Source: CAVWSM01 sp963799425 (GTDB taxonomy: Bacteria; Actinomycetota; Actinomycetes; Jiangellales; Jiangellaceae). From it: a DNA stretch of 64,000 nucleotides. The stretch lies in NCBI GenBank assembly GCA_963799425.1, contig CAWCXA010000007.1, positions 1 through 64,000 on the forward strand, written 5' to 3'. Of this stretch, positions 51,736 through 59,047 are shown piece after piece. A program made the translations under genes and the position numbers. The notes under the pieces are model-generated. The model had not been told where the DNA came from. It worked only from the letters and a program-made list of their open reading frames with translations, and did not search any database. Within the stretch, counting starts at the first letter, position 1; every line of letters begins with the position of its first letter.

Positions 51736-52299
51736 TTACTTGCCTGCGTCTGTTTGTGGTCCGCTGTTGGGTTTCTGGCGGCCGGTCTCGACGGCGCCGG
51801 CAAAGACGCGGATCCCGAGCCCTAGCACGATAAAGTTGAGGAGCATCTGGGTTGTGACAAGCAACCGGGCTGCCTGACTCGTTGCCGTGATGTCCCCGAA
51901 GCCGACGGTGGAGAACACCGTGACCGTGAAGTAGAGCGCATCGGTCCGGGTGAGCCCTTCCGTGCTGAAGTTTTCGGCGTCGGCCTCAGCCATGAGGAAG
52001 TACGTCGCGGCGAAGAGCAGGAGCAGCAGCGGCGCGGTGACCGCGAGCGCCTCGACCGCGCGCACCGCCGGGTGCCGCGATTGGGCGATCGCCTTCACCT
52101 GGAACGTCGAAGCGGTGCCCAACACGAGCAGGCCAACCGCCAGCGTCAGCCACAGCGGGACGTTGGCCAACCTGTCGAGCGGCGCGAGGTAATAGACGGC
52201 AACGAGCAGCACCGTGACGGCCAACGACCTCAGCAAAGCACCGACCAGGCGCCGTCGCCGCTGCGCCGCGGAAAGCTGCCCGACAGTTGCCGTGGTCAC
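51736..52299 (-). CDS. Two-transmembrane potassium channel family protein
   Basis: Ion channel subunit of 187 residues. The selectivity filter is TVGFGD (131-136) in FTVTVFSTVGFGDITATSQ, preceded by the pore helix LTRTDALYF and followed by the last helix RLLVTTQMLLNFIVLGLGIRVF. The N-terminus has two further helices (22-39 and 48-68) and one before the pore (86-103), so the pore unit is preceded by an extra pair. No RCK regulatory domain is present. It lies 95 bases after AI-2E on the same strand and is probably in the CMD1-AI-2E unit. Confidence 0.9.
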   Translation of the reverse strand: MTTATVGQLSAAQRRRRLVGALLRSLAVTVLLVAVYYLAPLDRLANVPLWLTLAVGLLVLGTASTFQVKAIAQSRHPAVRAVEALAVTAPLLLLLFAATYFLMAEADAENFSTEGLTRTDALYFTVTVFSTVGFGDITATSQAARLLVTTQMLLNFIVLGLGIRVFAGAVETGRQKPNSGPQTDAGK

Positions 52300-52393
52300 G
52301 TCGTCCTCTCTCGGCTCCGCTCACTCACTCGCGCGTTCCCGGTGAAGTCCTGACCCGGCATGATGTTGGCGTAGCGGGCCAAGCCATGCGTGG

Positions 52394-53594
52394 TCACTCA
52401 AGCATGCTTTGCACGGTCGTCTCGGCGCGGTCGGCGACCCGGTCGATGACGCCCTCGTGATCGAAGGCGGGCGATGGCGCTGCGGGCGATCACGTAGAAG
52501 GGCACGGCCAGGATCAGGCCGACGATGCCGCCGACGAGGCCGCCCAAGGCGGTGACGACGAGCACGACCAAGGGATGGATGTCGAGGCTGCGGCCCATCA
52601 CCTTGGGCTCGACGAAGTTCTCCAGCATCAGGTTGGAGGCGAGCACCACCAGCGAGCATGATGGCGGCCTTGCCGAGCCCGCCGTCGCCGAGCGCGACGA
52701 TCACGGCCAGCCCGCCGCCGAGGAAGGCGCCGATGTAGGGGATGTAGCCGCCGATGAAGTTGACCACGATGATCGTGAAGACCAGCGGGAGGCCGAGCAG
52801 CAGTGCGGCCAGGCCGATGACCATCGCCACGACGGCAGACATGACCGTACGGCCTCGCCCGTAGTCGCGAAGGATCCGGCAGGAATCGCCGATGAAGCCG
52901 TCGACGTCGTCGCGCAGCGTGGGGTCGAGCCTGCCACGACGGATCGCCGCAGCCGGGTCCCGTCCTTCAGCAGGTAGTACATGATCAGGGCGCCGAGGAT
53001 GACGCCGCTGGCGAGACCGATCAGCTTGTCGACGCCGGAGACCAGATGGGTGACGAAGCCGTCGCCGATCATCGGTGCCGCAGCCTCGGTCGCGGCCCGG
53101 GCGTCGTCCAGCGAGTCCCGGTCGACGTCGAGCTCGTCGGCCGCGTTGTCGATCGCCGCGTCGACCGAGGACCCGATCTCGTCGGTCTGCTCGGTCACAC
53201 CGCGAACCGTCGCGACGAAGACGACGAGCATCAACGCGAGCAGGCCGAGCACGACCAGGCCGGCCGCGAGAGTCGGCTTGAGCTTGTGACGTTGGAGGGT
53301 TCCGACCAGCGGCTTGAAGATCACGGCGAGCACGGCCGCGAACGTCAGCGGCAGCACGATCTCGCTCACTGCGCCCAGCGCGGCGACCACGATCGCCGTT
53401 GCCACGACAAAACCGACGAAGCTCCACGCCCCGATCCCGAGCTTGGGGACCCAGAGAAACAGCCGGTTGCCGTCCGGTCTCGCCTCGGTAGCGGGAGCCC
53501 TGCCGCCGTCAGCAGATCCACTAGACGGGTCTGACACGTGTGCCGGTCCCTGGGGTGTGGCGTCGGAATCCTGTTCTGTGTCGCGGCCTATCAC
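52394..53594 (-). CDS. AI-2E family transporter (three frameshifts)
   Basis: Membrane protein of the AI-2E/PerM/TqsA family, 399 residues after repair, with eight hydrophobic segments. Frame 1 gives WSFVGFVVATAIVVAALGAVSEIVLP, FKPLVGTLQRHKLKPTLAAG and LIMYYLLKDGTRLRRS; one missing base near 52930 leads to LDPTLRDDVDGFIGDSCRIL, VVNFIGGYIPYIGAFLGGGLAV; an extra base near 52654 leads to VVLASNLMLENFVEPKVMGR and SLDIHPLVVLVVTALGGLVGG; another near 52466 leads to FDHEGVIDRVADRAETTVQSMLE and a stop at 52394. The GYIPYIGAFLGG and HPLVVL blocks are family hallmarks. Substrate is unknown despite the name. GTG 53594 behind GGAGAGGGG. Confidence 0.85.
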
Positions 53595-53726
53595 TGGTGG
53601 ACCCCTCTCCAAGGACCTGCTGGGCGGCGGATCCGGTGACCACGCCGAGGACGACTAGGAACGAGTTCCCGAGGACTGCGAACTGCTGGCAGTGATCTGG
53701 CTATGCGTCGCTTCCGCGAGTGCCGG

Positions 53727-54056
53727 TCAGTCGTCGCTCTCTTCGTCGAGCTCCGCGACTTCGATTGCGACCGAGAGCCCCTTGACGATCTTTCCGGTTT
53801 CGGATACGACCCGTGTCGTGCCGACAATCGGCGCGACCGCGGCGAGGACACCGCGCACCTGCTCGGCGTCGACACCGACCTCACTCGCCGCTCCGAGGTT
53901 CAGCAGGTACGAGATCGCCGGAGCATCCACGGCGACGAGCGCGGCCACGCGCACCAGCATGAGTGTTTCCGGGTCGAGACTCGACGCAGCGGCCGAGTCC
54001 ACGGTCATTTGCGCGAGCAGGTCGAGGACCGGTGTCTCGCTTGTCGATTCGGTCAT
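53727..54056 (-). CDS. Carboxymuconolactone decarboxylase-fold protein (CMD1)
   Basis: All-helical protein of 109 residues with the CMD/AhpD fold: LDPETLMLVRVAALVAVDAPAIS, then LNLGAASEVGVDAEQVRGVLAAVAPIVGTTRVV. It contains no cysteine at all, so it cannot be an AhpD-type peroxidase (which needs CxxC), and the His of decarboxylases is also absent. A regulatory or ligand-binding role is more likely. It is divergent from the LuxR gene and paralogous to the protein encoded at 56542-56890; the two flank the regulator. Island motif copy 4 lies 115 bases upstream. Confidence 0.82.
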   Translation of the reverse strand: MTESTSETPVLDLLAQMTVDSAAASSLDPETLMLVRVAALVAVDAPAISYLLNLGAASEVGVDAEQVRGVLAAVAPIVGTTRVVSETGKIVKGLSVAIEVAELDEESDD

Positions 54057-54170
54057 GGTGCTCCCTTTCGTTCCACGTTCTTAACGCTCTCGTGCGGGCC
54101 TCGCCTCGTCGATCCTCGACTCGGTCCCGCCGCACCTCTCGTCTGATTGAGCGCGCATGACGACGTTGCC

Positions 54171-54191
54171 GCATCCCACAGATTGAATGAA
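54171..54191 (-). promoter_or_regulatory. Island motif copy 4 (CMD1-AI-2E-K+ channel unit)
   Basis: Minus strand TTCATTCAATCTGTGGGATG plus C, between divergent CMD1 and LuxR genes. It shares TTCA, ATCTGTG and GATGC with copy 5 and is followed after 18-19 bases by CGCTCAAT (54153-54146). Being in the divergent gap, it could also act on the LuxR gene, whose start is 96 bases away. Confidence 0.55.
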
Positions 54192-54286
54192 TCGATCTCG
54201 GGCGACGCCGCTGACAAACGCGGAGGCTCTCGTCGGCGGCAATGACACCGTTTGTCCGGCCGGACTGCCGAACCTAGGCTTCGACC

Positions 54287-56535
54287 GTGGACGATGACCC
54301 GCAGGGGGCGGCGCCGACCGATGGCGAGCTCAACGCGTTGCTGCTCGACGCGAAGCTGTCGGTGCCGCGTCCTCGCCCAGGGTTCTGGTAAGTCGCGCCA
54401 GGCTCATCGAAACGGCTCGTGCGAGCGGCTGCCGGTTGGTCGGCGTCACCGCACCTGCGGGGTATGGCAAGTCGACCTTGCTGGTGGAGTGGGCCTTGGC
54501 CGAGGATCGTCGGGTCGGCTGGGTGTCCCTCGACCGTTTCGACGACGATCCCGCGGTGCTGCTCACCTTGATGGCGTCCGCGTACGCTCGAGTCTCGCCG
54601 GGCGATTCCGAGCTGGTCGCTGACATGCGCGGGCCGGGCGTATCCGTGTTGGGACGTGCCGCGCCGCTGCTCGCGTCGGCGCTCAGGGCGAGCCCAGTTC
54701 CATTCGTGCTCATCCTGGACGACCTTCACGAACTCCGGTCGCCGGGTTGTCACGATGCGCTCAGCGTGGTGATCTCCGGGATTCCCACCGGGTCCCAGCT
54801 GGTCGCGGCGAGTCGCTTCGAGCAGCCTCACGTGCCGCGGCTGCGGGCTTCGGGTGACGCTGTGGAGATCCTTGCGCAAGACCTGGCCCTCGACGCGGCC
54901 GGGATCGAGCAGATATTCGCAGGAGCACATGTCAGTCTCACTCCTGAGGTGGCAGCCGAGGTGACCGCGCGGACCGAAGGCTGGCCGGTCGGCGTATACC
55001 TCGCCGCAGTGATCGCGCGCGACAGCCACGGCGAGGCGTTGACGGTGTCCGGTGACGACCGGTACGTGGCCGACTACCTGTACCGCGAAGCGTTGGTGCA
55101 GCTGCCCGACGATATCCAGCGGTTCCTGCGCCGCACGTGTGTGCTCGACCAACTGCGCGCTCCGCTGTCCGACGCCGTACTCGGCGGATCGGACGCGCAG
55201 GAGAAACTGCGCAGCCTCGAAGCCTCGAACTCGTTCCTGATCCCGCTCGATCGTCGCCGAGAGTGGTACCGCTACCACGCGCTGTTCAGGGAGTTCTTGC
55301 TCGGTGAACTTCGTCGCGTCGAGCCCGACGTGATCACGAAACTGCACCTGCGGGCCGCCGACTGGTACCAATCCAACGGATCGCCGGCGTTGGCCCTCGA
55401 GCACCTGTTGAACACGGCCGAGCGGGACCGGTGCGTGCAGCTGGTGACGGAGCTGACGCTGCCGACCTACCAGGCCGGGCAGTTATCCACGGTGCAGCGA
55501 TGGTTCTCGGCGCTCGGCGACTCCGCAATCGAGGCGTATCCCCCGCTCGCCGTGCTGGCCGGCTGGATTACGGCGATGACCGGCCAGAACGCCGAAGCGC
55601 AACGGTGGGCGGCAATCCTCGATACCGCGTCCTTTGATTTGGTGCCCGCGGACGGGACGGCGTCATTCGTGTCGGGCCGGGCGATGCTCCGGGCCGTCAT
55701 GGCCGCCGCCGGTCCAGAGCAAGCCATGAGCGACGCCAGCGTCGCGGTCGCCCAGGAACCACCGTGGAGCGTCTGGCGTGATCAGGCGCTGTACCTGAGC
55801 GGGAGGCGCATCTGCTCGCCGGGGATGGTCACCGAGCGGGTGCCCTGTTCGCCGAATCGGCCGCTGTCGCAGTCACCCACGACAACGCTGATGTGCTCGT
55901 CATCAGCCTGTCCGAGGGCGCGCTGCTGGCGATGGACAGCGGGCGGTGGACGGTGGCCGCGGAGTACTTGAACAGGCACTCGGCGCAATCGACGCGCATC
56001 GGATGCACGACTACGTCACCGAGCGTGCTCGCCTTCGCTGCCGCGGCCCGTCTTGCTGTGCACCGTGGCGATTTGAGGGAGGCGGACCGCCAGCTGACGC
56101 AGGCGATGCGGACCCGCCCGTCGGCCACGTTTGTGTTGCCCTTCATCGCCGTGCGCGTCCGACTGCAGCTCGCCAAGGTGTACGCCGCCTTGGGTGACCC
56201 CACGACGGCCCGCCACCTGCTGCGTGAGATCGACGACGTGCTGCTGCACCGGCCGGCTCTGGGCGCCCTCGTCGACGAGGTGTCGGAGTTTCGCCGAATG
56301 CTCACTCCGAAGGAGCCGGCGGGGGTGACCGCCGCGGCGCCACTCACCCCGGCAGAGCTCCGGGTGCTCCCGTACCTGCAGACGCACCTGTCGATTCGCG
56401 AGATCGGGGAACGACTGCTACGTCTCACGCAACACAGTCAGCAGCGAAGTCGCCTCGATCTATCGGAAGTTGGGCGTCTCGTCCCGGAGCGATGCGGTGC
56501 AGCACGCGACGGTGATCGGCCTGCTCGGCGGGTAG
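54287..56535 (+). CDS. Large ATP-binding LuxR-family regulator (MalT/LAL type; five frameshifts)
   Basis: STAND-class regulator of about 749 residues after repair. GTG 54287 starts DDDPQGAAPTDGELNALLLD; the Walker A is VGVTAPAGYGKSTLLVEWAL, Walker B VPFVLILDDLHELRS, followed by the winged-helix/arm region (GWPVGVYLAAVIARD, DDIQRFLRRTCVLDQLRAPL, WYRYHALFREFLLGELRR) and TPR-like helices. The C-terminal LuxR HTH reads LTPAELRVLPYLQTHLSIRE, IGERLYVSRNTVSSEVASIY, RKLGVSSRSDAVQHATVIGL. Indels: missing bases near 54382, 55802 and 55975, extra bases near 56021 and 56418; corrected, all pieces join. MalT-type proteins bind an inducer and ATP, oligomerise and activate promoters through tandem sites; here it probably governs the surrounding island. 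Confidence 0.85.
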
Positions 56536-56541
56536 CCGACA

Positions 56542-56890
56542 TCACCCACCGGGCTGCTCGGGCGAGGGCCTCGTCCGTGTCGTACCCAAGCGCGAGCGCA
56601 AGCTTCGGGGCCGCCTCGACGACACACGGCAGCCCCACGACGGGCACAACGCCGACCAGTACATCAACGATCTCGGCTGCGGTCGCGCCAGCAGTCACCG
56701 CGGCATCCGCCTGCGCTCCGTAGGACGGGACGGCGCCTCCAACCGCGACCAACGCCGCAAGGCGGACAAGCGCCAGCGTCTTGGGATCCAGCGCCTCCGG
56801 CGCGGCCTCCGCTCCCTCGACGTGATACTCCACGATGTGTGCGTCATTGATGGCTAGACGCCGCAGTCGGTCTGTGTACTCCAAGGTCAA
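56542..56890 (-). CDS. Carboxymuconolactone decarboxylase-fold protein (CMD2)
   Basis: Paralogue of CMD1, on the other side of the LuxR gene and convergent with it. YTDRLRRLAINDAHIVEYHV leads into LDPKTLALVRLAALVAVGGAVPSYG and AAEIVDVLVGVVPVVGLPCVV, then LALALGYDTDEAL. Only one cysteine is present, so no CxxC peroxidase site. The uninterrupted frame runs to 56438, deep into the LuxR 3' end, with an implausible Arg-rich tail; removing one base near 56550 would end it as PGG-stop at 56542, just clear of LuxR, which I prefer. TTG start at 56890 behind AAGGGGTGAG. Island motif copy 5 lies 123 bases upstream. Confidence 0.75.
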
Positions 56891-57012
56891 CTCACCCCTT
56901 CCGCGCGATCAGCGTCCGAAGAGACCAACACGGCGCTGGCCGGGATGCGGGCGTCTGGCGACTCTGGCTGGGGACCTCCACGCTCCATTGAGCGGTACGG
57001 AAGAGGCTCTCC

Positions 57013-57033
57013 GCATCACACAGATCAGATGAA
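57013..57033 (-). promoter_or_regulatory. Island motif copy 5 (CMD2 gene)
   Basis: Minus strand TTCATCTGATCTGTGTGATG plus C, 123 bases before the CMD2 start. Contains the dyad CATC-N11-GATG. Followed after 18-20 bases by ACCGCTCAAT (core 56994-56987), the same block as behind copies 3 and 4. Confidence 0.55.
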
Positions 57034-57097
57034 CCGTGAGCCAACCCCGCCATCACTCGAGGCGGTACAAGGCGAGCGGGACCGTGTGGGGAACAGC

Positions 57098-57118
57098 TTC
57101 ATGTGTTGTGTATGACGA
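57098..57118 (+). promoter_or_regulatory. Island motif copy 6 (DUF1269-lipoprotein unit)
   Basis: Plus strand TTCATGTGTTGTGTATGACG plus A, 80 bases before the DUF1269 start. The weakest copy but in the correct orientation and distance; matches the consensus at TTCA, TT, TGT, GA and G. Copies 5 and 6 face away from each other in the 307-base gap between the divergent CMD2 and DUF1269 genes. Confidence 0.42.
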
Positions 57119-57197
57119 CCGGCACGGGTTTCCGCCGCACGATGTCGGGTGTTGCTCTGCGTGAGGTACACGCACCAAGCAACACGGAAGGTACCTG

Positions 57198-57728
57198 ATG
57201 GACGCGAACACACCGATCACCCTGGCGGCCGCGCGGTACGGCAGTCGTGACGCTGCGGTCAACGACTTCCAAGCCGTTTGGGAAGCACGCCACGAGGGCG
57301 ACTTCGATCACACCGCCGTCGCCGTCCTCACCAAGGACGCCTCGGGCAAGCTCCAGGTCGAACGGCATGACAGCACCGCCAAGCACCTCGCGTGGGGTGG
57401 GGCCATCCTCGGCGCGGCACTCGTCGTCGTCGCCCCGCCCGCCGGCGCCAGCGTTCTCGCTTCGGCGGGCGTGATAGGGGGTGCCGGCGCGATGGTGGGC
57501 CACTTCCACCGCAACATTCCGAAGCAGGACGTGGAGGCCGTCGCCGAACTTCTCGAGTCGGGCCAATCGGGTCTGGTCGTGGTTGCCGTCAATCGCCTCG
57601 GCACGGACATTGAGCCGCTGCTTGCCAATGCCGACAAGACGGTCATCACGAACACCACCTGGGGAGACCTCGACGTCGAGATCGAGAAGGAAATCGCCAA
57701 CGCGCAGGACAGTCCGAACAACTCATAG
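57198..57728 (+). CDS. DUF1269 family membrane-associated protein
   Basis: Protein of 176 residues. LAAARYGSRDAAVNDFQAVW and FDHTAVAVLTKDASGKLQVER are typical of DUF1269, then a hydrophobic glycine-rich hairpin HLAWGGAILGAALVVVAPPAG and ASVLASAGVIGGAGAMVGHF, and a C-terminal alpha-beta part AELLESGQSGLVVVAVNRLG. DUF1269 proteins are widespread, function unknown, and often occur among stress-induced genes. ATG 57198 behind GGAAGGTACCTG. A small lipoprotein gene follows 50 bases downstream. Island motif copy 6 lies upstream. Confidence 0.88.
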   Translation: MDANTPITLAAARYGSRDAAVNDFQAVWEARHEGDFDHTAVAVLTKDASGKLQVERHDSTAKHLAWGGAILGAALVVVAPPAGASVLASAGVIGGAGAMVGHFHRNIPKQDVEAVAELLESGQSGLVVVAVNRLGTDIEPLLANADKTVITNTTWGDLDVEIEKEIANAQDSPNNS

Positions 57729-57778
57729 TCGGTGCCGCAGACTCTGTGGCCCGTTCAGAGGAAGGACGGCTGAGCACG

Positions 57779-58225
57779 ATGACCTCTCACGAGCCCGACC
57801 GGGCACCGTCGCGACGAGTGAAACTCGTCGGGCTCCTGTTGCTCACGACCGTTGGGATGATCGCAAGCTGCGCTGGCGACGACACACCCGCGGTGTGCGA
57901 CAGTCTCGAGACCCTAAGAGGCGATGTCGACCAATTGCAGGAACTCGACCCACAGGTCGGCGAAGGAGCCGTGGCTGACATCGAGGATTCGCTCGATTCG
58001 ATCCGAACCAGTCTCGAGACCGTGAAAGAGGATGCCGAGGCGGAACTTTCCGAACCGATCGCAGGTCTCGAGACCTCTCTCGAGGCGGTCTCCGCCGACC
58101 TCGACTCGATCCAGGCGGCAGGCGACGTGACTTCTGCGTCGGTACAGGCACTCGTCGACTCGCTTGCAGCGGTGAGCACATCCTGGGAGGCACTCGCGGC
58201 GTCCGCCCCGGACTGCGACCTCTAG
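57779..58225 (+). CDS. Small lipoprotein with coiled coil
   Basis: Unrecognised protein of 148 residues. After RRVKLVGLLLLTTVGMIASC the lipobox (I-A-S-C) marks a lipoprotein with Cys about 35. The mature part is a long, acidic, Leu/Ile-patterned helix (GAVADIEDSLDSIRTSLETV, KEDAEAELSEPIAGLETSLE, AVSADLDSIQAAGDV), probably a coiled-coil stalk, with two further cysteines (one near the N-terminus, one in SAPDCDL at the C-terminus) that could form a disulfide. Its start may be ATG 57779 or an upstream GTG at 57746. Probably co-transcribed with DUF1269. Confidence 0.7.
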   Translation: MTSHEPDRAPSRRVKLVGLLLLTTVGMIASCAGDDTPAVCDSLETLRGDVDQLQELDPQVGEGAVADIEDSLDSIRTSLETVKEDAEAELSEPIAGLETSLEAVSADLDSIQAAGDVTSASVQALVDSLAAVSTSWEALAASAPDCDL

Positions 58226-58246
58226 CGGCTAGAAACACTCGACCGA

Positions 58247-58263
58247 AGCCCCGGACAGGGGCT
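58247..58263. terminator. Short hairpin between lipoprotein gene and tRNA-Thr
   Basis: AGCCCC-GGACA-GGGGCT, a six-base stem with five-base loop, 22 bases after the lipoprotein stop and 26 bases beyond the 3' end of the opposite-strand tRNA. It could serve as a weak bidirectional terminator. Confidence 0.4.
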
Positions 58264-58288
58264 GTGCCACATGGAGCCGGCCACAGAG

Positions 58289-58361
58289 AGCCGCCTGTCG
58301 GAATCGAACCGACGACCTACGCATTACGAGTGCGTCGCTCTGCCGACTGAGCTAAGGCGGC
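58289..58361 (-). tRNA. tRNA-Thr (anticodon CGT)
   Basis: On the minus strand GCCGCCT pairs with AGGCGGC as acceptor stem; D-arm GCTC..GAGC, anticodon stem ACGCA/TGCGT around the loop CTCGTAA (anticodon CGT, reading ACG), and T-arm GTCGG TTCGATT CCGAC. All four stems pair. CCA is not encoded: the bases after the discriminator are CTCTG. A single gene, not in a tRNA cluster; ferritin lies just upstream on the same strand. Confidence 0.95.
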
Positions 58362-58464
58362 GTGCATCCCGCCGATGAGCGGGGCACGGGCGTCGAGTGT
58401 ACCTGCCGATGCGTCGGCGTCCGAATCCGCCTGAACCCGACGCGAGAAGGCGCTAGACGCCTCT

Positions 58465-59020
58465 CTAGAGCAGTCCCCCGGCCGCTTTCGGTGCGGCCGG
58501 GTCAGTGCCGCCGTCCCCCACTGCCTCCCGGGACAGGAAGTCCTCGAGCTGCCAGATGTCGTCGCCCAGCCCGGTCGGCGATGGCGAGCAGGGTCGACAT
58601 CGAGGCGACCTCCTCGACCTGCTCCTTGAGGAACCACAGCATGAACTGCTCGCCGAGGAAGTCCCCCTCGTCGCGGGCGGACTTGAACAGCGCCTCGATC
58701 TGATCCGTCACCGCCCGCTCCTGCCCCAACGAGAGCGCGATCAGATCGCGTGGCGCCGAGAACTCGTTGATCACCTCAGGAACTCCCGGGATGGCGACGT
58801 CGAAGCTCCGGTCGAGCATGTACTGCACGATCATCAGCGCGTGGTTGCGCTCCTCGACAGCCTGTCGGTAGAAGTGCGCGGCCAGCCGCGGTAGATCGTG
58901 GTTGTCGAACCAGACGGCGAGCGCGACGTACTGATGACTGGCGGCGAACTCGTGCTGCACCTGCTCCCGCAGGAGCTTCACAAACAGCGAGTCGGGCGGG
59001 GGCGTCAGCGTGGCAGGCAC
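58465..59020 (-). CDS. Ferritin (one frameshift near the 3' end)
   Basis: Iron-storage protein forming a 24-mer cage. Diiron ligands are visible: Glu in LREQVQHEFAASHQYVALAVW, EERNHA in YRQAVEERNHALMIVQYML, and Glu/Gln in FLKEQVEEVASMSTLLAIADR. After ADRAG an extra base in a GGG run near 58566 changes the frame; the direct frame ends at 58502 with an atypical tail, while the repaired frame reads GDDIWQLEDFLSREAVGDGG then PAAPKAAGGLL with a stop at 58465, the normal actinobacterial ferritin C-terminus (184 residues). GTG start. An inverted repeat (CCCGGCCGC ... GCGGCCGGG, 58477-58501) lies inside the last codons. Confidence 0.87.
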
Positions 59021-59047
59021 GGCCCCACCCTAACGAGCGCCGTCCCC

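Noticed and set aside
2127..58566. Programmed ribosomal frameshifting as the explanation of the broken genes
   Set aside because: The sites share no slippery heptamer or downstream structure, both directions occur, and the families involved are not known to use recoding.
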